DNA from: Calvatia gigantea
Lineage: Eukaryota > Basidiomycota > Agaricomycetes > Agaricales > Lycoperdaceae
DNA: 46,827 bases
NCBI GenBank assembly: GCA_025093985.1
Contig: JACAAK010000036.1
Span: forward strand, 1-46,827
Direction of reading: 5' to 3'
The position numbers and the translations under genes were made by a program. Positions within the stretch are counted from its first letter, which is position 1; every line of letters begins with the position of its first letter. Positions 10,768 through 19,552 of this stretch are shown one piece after another. A model generated the notes under the pieces. That model was given only the letters and a program-made list of their open reading frames with translations. It did not search any database and was not told the origin of the DNA.

Positions 10768-11042
10768 AAACTACCTGGGCGGGTAAACTAACAAAAAGTA
10801 TACCATCAATATGTGCACTATGCGGAACAAGTGAAAAGGTCGAGATGCATCACCTAAGAAAAGCGGCTGATGTCCGAAATAAGATAAGAACTGGTAATCT
10901 CACATGGGCCCAATGGAAAGGAGCAGTTGCTAGAAAAAAAATACCCCTATGTAAATATCATCATGATTTACTGCACCAAGGGATGCTAAACCATTCAGAT
11001 ATGCAGAAAATAGCAAGATATCAAGGTGAAAGAAAATCATAA
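10749..11042 (+). CDS. HNH endonuclease domain frame (reference copy, U4)
   Basis: 97 codons. Key residues are C22 and C25 (CALC), E32-M-H34-H35, C68, H71-H72 and H76, the zinc-binding HNH layout found at the C-terminus of group II intron proteins, where it nicks the second DNA strand downstream of the insertion site. It starts at GTG, overlaps the RT end by 19 bases in the -1 frame and has no ATG until the HNH core itself. The frame is open back to a TAG 16 codons upstream of the GTG. It is probably the En domain of the RT, separated by a frameshift: one extra base in the AAAA run at 10735-10738 would join the two. Whether it is translated by frameshifting or dead is unknown. Confidence 0.75.
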   Translation: MADQILKTTWAGKLTKSIPSICALCGTSEKVEMHHLRKAADVRNKIRTGNLTWAQWKGAVARKKIPLCKYHHDLLHQGMLNHSDMQKIARYQGERKS

Positions 11043-11129
11043 ATGGTTTAATACACATCTGACAAGATATCCCACAATAGCGTACGCTACCCTCCACAAC
11101 TTTACTATTTGTCCGTTTCTTGACGGGGA

Positions 11130-11194
11130 GAGCCGTATGATGGGAAACTATCACGTACGGTTCGGAGAGCAGTTCCGATGAGGGCTGACTCTAC
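11130..11194 (+). ncRNA. group II intron domains V and VI (U4)
   Basis: Domain V is the catalytic hairpin binding the active-site metals; domain VI carries the branching adenosine. The same 65-base block ends every copy that keeps its 3' end: U2, U4-U9, U11, U12, U14 and U17. It is missing from U1, U3, U15 and U16, cut after 3 bases of domain V in U13 and after 17 bases in U10. Confidence 0.93.
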
Positions 11195-11202
11195 TTTTCT
11201 TC

Positions 11203-11252
11203 AGATCATCAATTATTCAATGTAATAATTTCTGCTCACGCATTTATAATGA
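11203..11252 (+). pseudogene. cox1 exon 1, last 50 bases (U5)
   Basis: It begins at GATCATCAATT (Asp-His-Gln-Leu of Cox1) directly after nine bases of exon 2 from U4, sharing one A. It keeps IBS1 and the 5' splice junction. Confidence 0.85.
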
Positions 11253-13417
11253 GTACGCCGTTTCACTCCATTAACACTTGCAGTTTTACCTCACAGGGGG
11301 TTAACTTGTGTGTAGTAGGAATGATAATCTACCTGATTATTAATCACACAACTTTCCTGCCTGGCCTATTAGAACCTAATAAGACTATTAGCGCTGTAGT
11401 AGGGTATAGAGATGTTTTACCAGTTATTCCGCATAATGAGGGAGAACATTGGAAAGTAGTCTTGCATGGTGACGTTAAGAAACTTGACACGCAATTCGTG
11501 GATAAGAAGGAACCTAGGGCACCAAGCGGATCAGTCTGCCCTGGCTTAGCTGAAGTAAACTCCCCACAAGGAGCGAAGGGTATCATTGGTATCATTAACG
11601 ATGATAGCATCCTACTGGCTAAGGCGATCCCCAACGAGGGGAATGCAATTGCGCAAGCACCTAAACAAGACACCCTGAGGGCAACCACCGCCCTAAATCG
11701 AGATAATGGAGGAACTCGGGATGTCACCGCCTCTATCGACCCCAAAACCGACAAGCGGGCACGGAGCCAGCGTAGTATCGCACCCCAGAGCGAAAAGGCT
11801 GGCAGCGTCAAGAACTCAAATCACAAAGGCGAAATTTTAGAGAATCAACTTTATAGAGTAGTTATAAGTGAATTGAACAAATACAAGGCCACGGATGGGA
11901 AATACAACGGAATTATCAGAATCATAGATTCTAAGATGTTACAAACCTGTTACTCCCTAATCAAGAGTAATCCGGGTAATATGACACCTGGAACTCAGGA
12001 TATCACACTTGACGGTATCAATATTGAATGGTTTGACAAAACCGCAGTAAATATAATGGCGGGTAGATTTAGATTCAGCCCTGCAAGACAAATCCTAATT
12101 CCTAAACCTAATAAACCCGGGGAACTAAGACCTTTACTTATAGCGAGCCCCAGAGAAAAGATCGTCCAAAAGGCCTTACAGGTTCTAATGAACGCAATCT
12201 TCGACCCGCATTTTAGTAAATCCTCATATGGATTCCGACCAGGGCGATCCTTAATAAACGCACTTAACAAAATCCATAAACGAGGAGGGCCTATGGCTTG
12301 GGCGATCAACGGAGACATTACCAAATGCTTCGATAGAATACCCCATGACAAAATAAAGTCTGCAGTCAAAGAAAGAATATCCTGCGCTAGAACCTTAACA
12401 TTAATTGAGCGAGGAATAAAAGCAGGATATATTGACGAGAAAGGCCAACCAATTAAAACAAAAATTGGAACACCTCAAGGGAGCATATTATCACCTTTAC
12501 TTTCTAATATTATTCTAGATAAATTGGACAAATATATTGAAAGTTTGGACAGTGAACTAAATGTAGGAAAGAAACGAAAACCCAATCCAGCCTACACTAG
12601 ATTGGAGGGTCTTCGAGGATACTACAAAAGGAGACAACCTGCCTTAGCGAATAAATATCTAAAAATGATGAGATTATTACCTAAATTCGATAAGCATAAC
12701 GAAGATTTCAGACGAGCTATCTATACCAGATATGCTGATGACTTCGTCATCCTTCTGGCCTCAACTAGAAAATATGCATTATCACTTAAGGAGAAAATCG
12801 CCATCTTCCTTAAAGAAGCTTGCGGTTTGGAGTTAAACGACCAAAAGACCACTATCACTAATACTAGAGATGGGGTAACGTTCCTAGGCGCCCAAATTAA
12901 GAAAAGAGATAACTCACCGATATTTAACTCGTTCCAAGGAAAAGCAGGAAATAAAATAACGCGAAGATCAACTCTTCGAATGGCTGTTGATGCTCCCATC
13001 AAGCTGCTGATAGAAAAATTGATAAAAAACGGATTCGCTAGGCGAAACCATTTAGCGTCTGTTCTTGCAAAGGGAAGACCCGACATGATTCACTTAACTC
13101 ACTTTGATATAATCCGATTTTACAACAGTAAAATAACGGGATTATTAACCGCATATCGATTCGCCGGAAACTTTGCATTAATGGCTAGAGTCGTATGGGT
13201 ACTAAGACAATCTTGTGCCCTAACCCTAGCGAGAAAATTTAAATTGAAAACAATGAAAAAGGCCTTCGATAAATTTGGCTACGACTTGATCGACCCCGAT
13301 ACAGGAGTATTCTTAAACACCCCCGAGACCTTCTCGGCGACTTACGATTACTCTTCTAGGCAAAGCCTACTCACGCAATATTTGAAAACCCAATCGAAGT
13401 GGCGGACCAAATCTTAA
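11249..13417 (+). CDS. group II intron RT (U5), exon 1 truncated
   Basis: 722 codons from the last Met codon of exon 1. The RT is identical to 8410-10767. The upstream junction is out of frame with spliced exon 2, so no Cox1 N-terminus is attached. Confidence 0.8.
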   Translation: MSTPFHSINTCSFTSQGVNLCVVGMIIYLIINHTTFLPGLLEPNKTISAVVGYRDVLPVIPHNEGEHWKVVLHGDVKKLDTQFVDKKEPRAPSGSVCPGLAEVNSPQGAKGIIGIINDDSILLAKAIPNEGNAIAQAPKQDTLRATTALNRDNGGTRDVTASIDPKTDKRARSQRSIAPQSEKAGSVKNSNHKGEILENQLYRVVISELNKYKATDGKYNGIIRIIDSKMLQTCYSLIKSNPGNMTPGTQDITLDGINIEWFDKTAVNIMAGRFRFSPARQILIPKPNKPGELRPLLIASPREKIVQKALQVLMNAIFDPHFSKSSYGFRPGRSLINALNKIHKRGGPMAWAINGDITKCFDRIPHDKIKSAVKERISCARTLTLIERGIKAGYIDEKGQPIKTKIGTPQGSILSPLLSNIILDKLDKYIESLDSELNVGKKRKPNPAYTRLEGLRGYYKRRQPALANKYLKMMRLLPKFDKHNEDFRRAIYTRYADDFVILLASTRKYALSLKEKIAIFLKEACGLELNDQKTTITNTRDGVTFLGAQIKKRDNSPIFNSFQGKAGNKITRRSTLRMAVDAPIKLLIEKLIKNGFARRNHLASVLAKGRPDMIHLTHFDIIRFYNSKITGLLTAYRFAGNFALMARVVWVLRQSCALTLARKFKLKTMKKAFDKFGYDLIDPDTGVFLNTPETFSATYDYSSRQSLLTQYLKTQSKWRTKS

Positions 13418-13844
13418 AAACTACCTGGGCGGGTAAACTAACAAAAAGTATACCATCAATATGTGCACTATGCGGAACAAGTGAAAAGGTCGAGATGCAT
13501 CACCTAAGAAAAGCGGCTGATGTCCGAAATAAGATAAGAACTGGTAATCTCACATGGGCCCAATGGAAAGGAGCAGTTGCTAGAAAAAAAATACCCCTAT
13601 GTAAATATCATCATGATTTACTGCACCAAGGGATGCTAAACCATTCAGATATGCAGAAAATAGCAAGATATCAAGGTGAAAGAAAATCATAAATGGTTTA
13701 ATACACATCTGACAAGATATCCCACAATAGCGTACGCTACCCTCCACAACTTTACTATTTGTCCGTTTCTTGACGGGGAGAGCCGTATGATGGGAAACTA
13801 TCACGTACGGTTCGGAGAGCAGTTCCGATGAGGGCTGACTCTAC
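11253..13844 (+). mobile_element. group II intron copy U5, complete
   Basis: 2592 bases, domain V at 13780-13813. Followed by full exon 2 and 151 bases of the GIY-YIG intron before the junction to U6. Confidence 0.93.
13399..13692 (+). CDS. HNH endonuclease domain frame (U5)
   Basis: Complete, identical to 10749-11042. Confidence 0.7.
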   Translation: MADQILKTTWAGKLTKSIPSICALCGTSEKVEMHHLRKAADVRNKIRTGNLTWAQWKGAVARKKIPLCKYHHDLLHQGMLNHSDMQKIARYQGERKS

Positions 13845-13857
13845 TTTTCTTCATGGT
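13845..13857 (+). CDS. cox1 exon 2, 13-base microexon (U5)
   Basis: TTTTCTTCATGGT lies between the group II intron end (CTCTAC) and the GIY-YIG intron. It completes Cox1 IFFMV in frame. Its 3' limit is uncertain by one base (GT or GTT). Full copies also lie at 16653, 19323, 21864, 24540, 32692, 38428 and 46362. Truncated copies of 9 to 10 bases lie at 5851, 11195 and 29991. Confidence 0.8.
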
Positions 13858-16225
13858 TAAAGACCAACACAATATTAATTTAACATCAGTTATAAACATG
13901 CAAAGTAGTCTAGGTTCTTGCCAAAGGCAACAGCCTGCTAAAGATAGTTTAAGTAACGAACCTAATAAGGAACCGCACAAATACACTAAGATTTTCATTC
14001 CTAATGCAGGAGATCATCAATTATTCAATGTAATAATTTCTGCTCACGCATTTATAATGAGTACGCCGTTTCACTCCATTAACACTTGCAGTTTTACCTC
14101 ACAGGGGGTTAACTTGTGTGTAGTAGGAATGATAATCTACCTGATTATTAATCACACAACTTTCCTGCCTGGCCTATTAGAACCTAATAAGACTATTAGC
14201 GCTGTAGTAGGGTATAGAGATGTTTTACCAGTTATTCCGCATAATGAGGGAGAACATTGGAAAGTAGTCTTGCATGGTGACGTTAAGAAACTTGACACGC
14301 AATTCGTGGATAAGAAGGAACCTAGGGCACCAAGCGGATCAGTCTGCCCTGGCTTAGCTGAAGTAAACTCCCCACAAGGAGCGAAGGGTATCATTGGTAT
14401 CATTAACGATGATAGCATCCTACTGGCTAAGGCGATCCCCAACGAGGGGAATGCAATTGCGCAAGCACCTAAACAAGACACCCTGAGGGCAACCACCGCC
14501 CTAAATCGAGATAATGGAGGAACTCGGGATGTCACCGCCTCTATCGACCCCAAAACCGACAAGCGGGCACGGAGCCAGCGTAGTATCGCACCCCAGAGCG
14601 AAAAGGCTGGCAGCGTCAAGAACTCAAATCACAAAGGCGAAATTTTAGAGAATCAACTTTATAGAGTAGTTATAAGTGAATTGAACAAATACAAGGCCAC
14701 GGATGGGAAATACAACGGAATTATCAGAATCATAGATTCTAAGATGTTACAAACCTGTTACTCCCTAATCAAGAGTAATCCGGGTAATATGACACCTGGA
14801 ACTCAGGATATCACACTTGACGGTATCAATATTGAATGGTTTGACAAAACCGCAGTAAATATAATGGCGGGTAGATTTAGATTCAGCCCTGCAAGACAAA
14901 TCCTAATTCCTAAACCTAATAAACCCGGGGAACTAAGACCTTTACTTATAGCGAGCCCCAGAGAAAAGATCGTCCAAAAGGCCTTACAGGTTCTAATGAA
15001 CGCAATCTTCGACCCGCATTTTAGTAAATCCTCATATGGATTCCGACCAGGGCGATCCTTAATAAACGCACTTAACAAAATCCATAAACGAGGAGGGCCT
15101 ATGGCTTGGGCGATCAACGGAGACATTACCAAATGCTTCGATAGAATACCCCATGACAAAATAAAGTCTGCAGTCAAAGAAAGAATATCCTGCGCTAGAA
15201 CCTTAACATTAATTGAGCGAGGAATAAAAGCAGGATATATTGACGAGAAAGGCCAACCAATTAAAACAAAAATTGGAACACCTCAAGGGAGCATATTATC
15301 ACCTTTACTTTCTAATATTATTCTAGATAAATTGGACAAATATATTGAAAGTTTGGACAGTGAACTAAATGTAGGAAAGAAACGAAAACCCAATCCAGCC
15401 TACACTAGATTGGAGGGTCTTCGAGGATACTACAAAAGGAGACAACCTGCCTTAGCGAATAAATATCTAAAAATGATGAGATTATTACCTAAATTCGATA
15501 AGCATAACGAAGATTTCAGACGAGCTATCTATACCAGATATGCTGATGACTTCGTCATCCTTCTGGCCTCAACTAGAAAATATGCATTATCACTTAAGGA
15601 GAAAATCGCCATCTTCCTTAAAGAAGCTTGCGGTTTGGAGTTAAACGACCAAAAGACCACTATCACTAATACTAGAGATGGGGTAACGTTCCTAGGCGCC
15701 CAAATTAAGAAAAGAGATAACTCACCGATATTTAACTCGTTCCAAGGAAAAGCAGGAAATAAAATAACGCGAAGATCAACTCTTCGAATGGCTGTTGATG
15801 CTCCCATCAAGCTGCTGATAGAAAAATTGATAAAAAACGGATTCGCTAGGCGAAACCATTTAGCGTCTGTTCTTGCAAAGGGAAGACCCGACATGATTCA
15901 CTTAACTCACTTTGATATAATCCGATTTTACAACAGTAAAATAACGGGATTATTAACCGCATATCGATTCGCCGGAAACTTTGCATTAATGGCTAGAGTC
16001 GTATGGGTACTAAGACAATCTTGTGCCCTAACCCTAGCGAGAAAATTTAAATTGAAAACAATGAAAAAGGCCTTCGATAAATTTGGCTACGACTTGATCG
16101 ACCCCGATACAGGAGTATTCTTAAACACCCCCGAGACCTTCTCGGCGACTTACGATTACTCTTCTAGGCAAAGCCTACTCACGCAATATTTGAAAACCCA
16201 ATCGAAGTGGCGGACCAAATCTTAA
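13853..16225 (+). CDS. GIY-YIG leader-Cox1-RT chimeric frame (U5/U6 junction)
   Basis: 790 codons: 52 residues of the N-terminal extension of the GIY-YIG protein (up to FIPNA), then Cox1 from GDHQLF to FIM, then the full RT of U6. The junction at 14008/14009 is in frame and shares one A. The GIY-YIG catalytic part is absent. In a spliced transcript the frame would continue from exon 2. Confidence 0.75.
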   Translation: MVKDQHNINLTSVINMQSSLGSCQRQQPAKDSLSNEPNKEPHKYTKIFIPNAGDHQLFNVIISAHAFIMSTPFHSINTCSFTSQGVNLCVVGMIIYLIINHTTFLPGLLEPNKTISAVVGYRDVLPVIPHNEGEHWKVVLHGDVKKLDTQFVDKKEPRAPSGSVCPGLAEVNSPQGAKGIIGIINDDSILLAKAIPNEGNAIAQAPKQDTLRATTALNRDNGGTRDVTASIDPKTDKRARSQRSIAPQSEKAGSVKNSNHKGEILENQLYRVVISELNKYKATDGKYNGIIRIIDSKMLQTCYSLIKSNPGNMTPGTQDITLDGINIEWFDKTAVNIMAGRFRFSPARQILIPKPNKPGELRPLLIASPREKIVQKALQVLMNAIFDPHFSKSSYGFRPGRSLINALNKIHKRGGPMAWAINGDITKCFDRIPHDKIKSAVKERISCARTLTLIERGIKAGYIDEKGQPIKTKIGTPQGSILSPLLSNIILDKLDKYIESLDSELNVGKKRKPNPAYTRLEGLRGYYKRRQPALANKYLKMMRLLPKFDKHNEDFRRAIYTRYADDFVILLASTRKYALSLKEKIAIFLKEACGLELNDQKTTITNTRDGVTFLGAQIKKRDNSPIFNSFQGKAGNKITRRSTLRMAVDAPIKLLIEKLIKNGFARRNHLASVLAKGRPDMIHLTHFDIIRFYNSKITGLLTAYRFAGNFALMARVVWVLRQSCALTLARKFKLKTMKKAFDKFGYDLIDPDTGVFLNTPETFSATYDYSSRQSLLTQYLKTQSKWRTKS
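14009..14060 (+). pseudogene. cox1 exon 1, last 52 bases (U6)
   Basis: It starts at GGAGATCATC, only two to three bases from the corresponding breakpoint of U5, the closest pair of exon 1 entry points in the array. Confidence 0.85.
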
Positions 16226-16652
16226 AAACTACCTGGGCGGGTAAACTAACAAAAAGTATACCATCAATATGTGCACTATGCGGAACAAGTGAAAAGGTCG
16301 AGATGCATCACCTAAGAAAAGCGGCTGATGTCCGAAATAAGATAAGAACTGGTAATCTCACATGGGCCCAATGGAAAGGAGCAGTTGCTAGAAAAAAAAT
16401 ACCCCTATGTAAATATCATCATGATTTACTGCACCAAGGGATGCTAAACCATTCAGATATGCAGAAAATAGCAAGATATCAAGGTGAAAGAAAATCATAA
16501 ATGGTTTAATACACATCTGACAAGATATCCCACAATAGCGTACGCTACCCTCCACAACTTTACTATTTGTCCGTTTCTTGACGGGGAGAGCCGTATGATG
16601 GGAAACTATCACGTACGGTTCGGAGAGCAGTTCCGATGAGGGCTGACTCTAC
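14061..16652 (+). mobile_element. group II intron copy U6, complete
   Basis: 2592 bases, domain V at 16588-16621. It is followed by exon 2 and about 396 bases of the GIY-YIG intron, the longest piece inside the array. Confidence 0.93.
16207..16500 (+). CDS. HNH endonuclease domain frame (U6)
   Basis: Complete, identical to 10749-11042. Confidence 0.7.
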   Translation: MADQILKTTWAGKLTKSIPSICALCGTSEKVEMHHLRKAADVRNKIRTGNLTWAQWKGAVARKKIPLCKYHHDLLHQGMLNHSDMQKIARYQGERKS

Positions 16653-16660
16653 TTTTCTTC

Positions 16661-17061
16661 ATGGTTAAAGACCAACACAATATTAATTTAACATCAGTTA
16701 TAAACATGCAAAGTAGTCTAGGTTCTTGCCAAAGGCAACAGCCTGCTAAAGATAGTTTAAGTAACGAACCTAATAAGGAACCGCACAAATACACTAAGAT
16801 TTTCATTCCTAATGCATTTCATAACCGAACTGAAATAGCTGCAGTAGCTAAGAAGGCTACAGGAGTTTATATTTTTAAAACCTCTACAGGTTCTTGCTAT
16901 ATAGGAAGCAGTATATCTTTGTATAATCGTGTTTGTTCTTATTTTATGCCATCTATTTTGGCTAAAAGTGATCGACGAGTTTTAAGATATTTTCATAAAT
17001 ATGGATTTAAGGATGTTAATTTAACTTTATGTATAATGGAGGATGGAGCAACATCACAAAT
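16661..17061 (+). pseudogene. GIY-YIG endonuclease, N-terminal two domains (U6)
   Basis: About 133 residues, including GVY and CYIG motifs, ending at DGATSQ just before the catalytic Glu of ELEQYF. The frame continues directly into the U7 RT. Confidence 0.8.
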
Positions 17062-18895
17062 CATTGGTATCATTAACGATGATAGCATCCTACTGGCTAA
17101 GGCGATCCCCAACGAGGGGAATGCAATTGCGCAAGCACCTAAACAAGACACCCTGAGGGCAACCACCGCCCTAAATCGAGATAATGGAGGAACTCGGGAT
17201 GTCACCGCCTCTATCGACCCCAAAACCGACAAGCGGGCACGGAGCCAGCGTAGTATCGCACCCCAGAGCGAAAAGGCTGGCAGCGTCAAGAACTCAAATC
17301 ACAAAGGCGAAATTTTAGAGAATCAACTTTATAGAGTAGTTATAAGTGAATTGAACAAATACAAGGCCACGGATGGGAAATACAACGGAATTATCAGAAT
17401 CATAGATTCTAAGATGTTACAAACCTGTTACTCCCTAATCAAGAGTAATCCGGGTAATATGACACCTGGAACTCAGGATATCACACTTGACGGTATCAAT
17501 ATTGAATGGTTTGACAAAACCGCAGTAAATATAATGGCGGGTAGATTTAGATTCAGCCCTGCAAGACAAATCCTAATTCCTAAACCTAATAAACCCGGGG
17601 AACTAAGACCTTTACTTATAGCGAGCCCCAGAGAAAAGATCGTCCAAAAGGCCTTACAGGTTCTAATGAACGCAATCTTCGACCCGCATTTTAGTAAATC
17701 CTCATATGGATTCCGACCAGGGCGATCCTTAATAAACGCACTTAACAAAATCCATAAACGAGGAGGGCCTATGGCTTGGGCGATCAACGGAGACATTACC
17801 AAATGCTTCGATAGAATACCCCATGACAAAATAAAGTCTGCAGTCAAAGAAAGAATATCCTGCGCTAGAACCTTAACATTAATTGAGCGAGGAATAAAAG
17901 CAGGATATATTGACGAGAAAGGCCAACCAATTAAAACAAAAATTGGAACACCTCAAGGGAGCATATTATCACCTTTACTTTCTAATATTATTCTAGATAA
18001 ATTGGACAAATATATTGAAAGTTTGGACAGTGAACTAAATGTAGGAAAGAAACGAAAACCCAATCCAGCCTACACTAGATTGGAGGGTCTTCGAGGATAC
18101 TACAAAAGGAGACAACCTGCCTTAGCGAATAAATATCTAAAAATGATGAGATTATTACCTAAATTCGATAAGCATAACGAAGATTTCAGACGAGCTATCT
18201 ATACCAGATATGCTGATGACTTCGTCATCCTTCTGGCCTCAACTAGAAAATATGCATTATCACTTAAGGAGAAAATCGCCATCTTCCTTAAAGAAGCTTG
18301 CGGTTTGGAGTTAAACGACCAAAAGACCACTATCACTAATACTAGAGATGGGGTAACGTTCCTAGGCGCCCAAATTAAGAAAAGAGATAACTCACCGATA
18401 TTTAACTCGTTCCAAGGAAAAGCAGGAAATAAAATAACGCGAAGATCAACTCTTCGAATGGCTGTTGATGCTCCCATCAAGCTGCTGATAGAAAAATTGA
18501 TAAAAAACGGATTCGCTAGGCGAAACCATTTAGCGTCTGTTCTTGCAAAGGGAAGACCCGACATGATTCACTTAACTCACTTTGATATAATCCGATTTTA
18601 CAACAGTAAAATAACGGGATTATTAACCGCATATCGATTCGCCGGAAACTTTGCATTAATGGCTAGAGTCGTATGGGTACTAAGACAATCTTGTGCCCTA
18701 ACCCTAGCGAGAAAATTTAAATTGAAAACAATGAAAAAGGCCTTCGATAAATTTGGCTACGACTTGATCGACCCCGATACAGGAGTATTCTTAAACACCC
18801 CCGAGACCTTCTCGGCGACTTACGATTACTCTTCTAGGCAAAGCCTACTCACGCAATATTTGAAAACCCAATCGAAGTGGCGGACCAAATCTTAA
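16661..18895 (+). CDS. GIY-YIG/RT chimeric frame (U6/U7 junction)
   Basis: 744 codons. Residues 1-133 are the GIY-YIG protein without its catalytic Glu; the rest is the RT from IIGIINDD onward. The join at 17060-17061 uses a shared AT and is in frame. All RT motifs downstream are intact. A nuclease-RT fusion of this kind is a by-product of the rearrangement; activity is unknown. Confidence 0.75.
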   Translation: MVKDQHNINLTSVINMQSSLGSCQRQQPAKDSLSNEPNKEPHKYTKIFIPNAFHNRTEIAAVAKKATGVYIFKTSTGSCYIGSSISLYNRVCSYFMPSILAKSDRRVLRYFHKYGFKDVNLTLCIMEDGATSQIIGIINDDSILLAKAIPNEGNAIAQAPKQDTLRATTALNRDNGGTRDVTASIDPKTDKRARSQRSIAPQSEKAGSVKNSNHKGEILENQLYRVVISELNKYKATDGKYNGIIRIIDSKMLQTCYSLIKSNPGNMTPGTQDITLDGINIEWFDKTAVNIMAGRFRFSPARQILIPKPNKPGELRPLLIASPREKIVQKALQVLMNAIFDPHFSKSSYGFRPGRSLINALNKIHKRGGPMAWAINGDITKCFDRIPHDKIKSAVKERISCARTLTLIERGIKAGYIDEKGQPIKTKIGTPQGSILSPLLSNIILDKLDKYIESLDSELNVGKKRKPNPAYTRLEGLRGYYKRRQPALANKYLKMMRLLPKFDKHNEDFRRAIYTRYADDFVILLASTRKYALSLKEKIAIFLKEACGLELNDQKTTITNTRDGVTFLGAQIKKRDNSPIFNSFQGKAGNKITRRSTLRMAVDAPIKLLIEKLIKNGFARRNHLASVLAKGRPDMIHLTHFDIIRFYNSKITGLLTAYRFAGNFALMARVVWVLRQSCALTLARKFKLKTMKKAFDKFGYDLIDPDTGVFLNTPETFSATYDYSSRQSLLTQYLKTQSKWRTKS

Positions 18896-19322
18896 AAACT
18901 ACCTGGGCGGGTAAACTAACAAAAAGTATACCATCAATATGTGCACTATGCGGAACAAGTGAAAAGGTCGAGATGCATCACCTAAGAAAAGCGGCTGATG
19001 TCCGAAATAAGATAAGAACTGGTAATCTCACATGGGCCCAATGGAAAGGAGCAGTTGCTAGAAAAAAAATACCCCTATGTAAATATCATCATGATTTACT
19101 GCACCAAGGGATGCTAAACCATTCAGATATGCAGAAAATAGCAAGATATCAAGGTGAAAGAAAATCATAAATGGTTTAATACACATCTGACAAGATATCC
19201 CACAATAGCGTACGCTACCCTCCACAACTTTACTATTTGTCCGTTTCTTGACGGGGAGAGCCGTATGATGGGAAACTATCACGTACGGTTCGGAGAGCAG
19301 TTCCGATGAGGGCTGACTCTAC
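17061..19322 (+). mobile_element. group II intron copy U7, 5' truncated
   Basis: It covers intron nt 331-2592, the deepest 5' loss in the array. Most of domain I is gone, but the candidate EBS1 at nt 340-345 remains. Domain V is at 19258-19291. Confidence 0.92.
18877..19170 (+). CDS. HNH endonuclease domain frame (U7)
   Basis: Complete, identical to 10749-11042. Confidence 0.7.
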   Translation: MADQILKTTWAGKLTKSIPSICALCGTSEKVEMHHLRKAADVRNKIRTGNLTWAQWKGAVARKKIPLCKYHHDLLHQGMLNHSDMQKIARYQGERKS

Positions 19323-19330
19323 TTTTCTTC

Positions 19331-19552
19331 ATGGTTAAAGACCAACACAATATTAATTTAACATCAGTTATAAACATGCAAAGTAGTCTAGGTTCTTGCC
19401 AAAGGCAACAGCCTGCTAAAGATAGTTTAAGTAACGAACCTAATAAGGAACCGCACAAATACACTAAGATTTTCATTCCTAATGCATTTCATAACCGAAC
19501 TGAAATAGCTGCAGTAGCTAAGAAGGCTACAGGAGTTTATATTTTTAAAACC
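19331..19552 (+). pseudogene. GIY-YIG endonuclease N-terminal fragment (U7)
   Basis: 74 residues ending GVYIFKT, so only the first half of the GIY-YIG signature survives. It joins intron nt 282 without shared bases. Confidence 0.8.

Larger units (their letters stand above)
8603..11194 (+). mobile_element. group II intron copy U4, complete (reference)
   Basis: 2592 bases. The 5' end is GTACG, one base off the GTGYG consensus. Domain V (11130-11163) is a 34-base hairpin starting with the catalytic AGC and a GAAA-capped stem. Domain VI (11164-11194) pairs AGAGCAG with CTG-A-CTCT, bulging the branch-point A at 11188, seven bases from the 3' end. The intron ends AC. A TCATTA at 8942-8947 is exactly complementary to the last six exon bases and is a good EBS1 candidate. 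Exon 2 follows for nine bases only, then the array jumps to exon 1 of U5. Confidence 0.95.
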
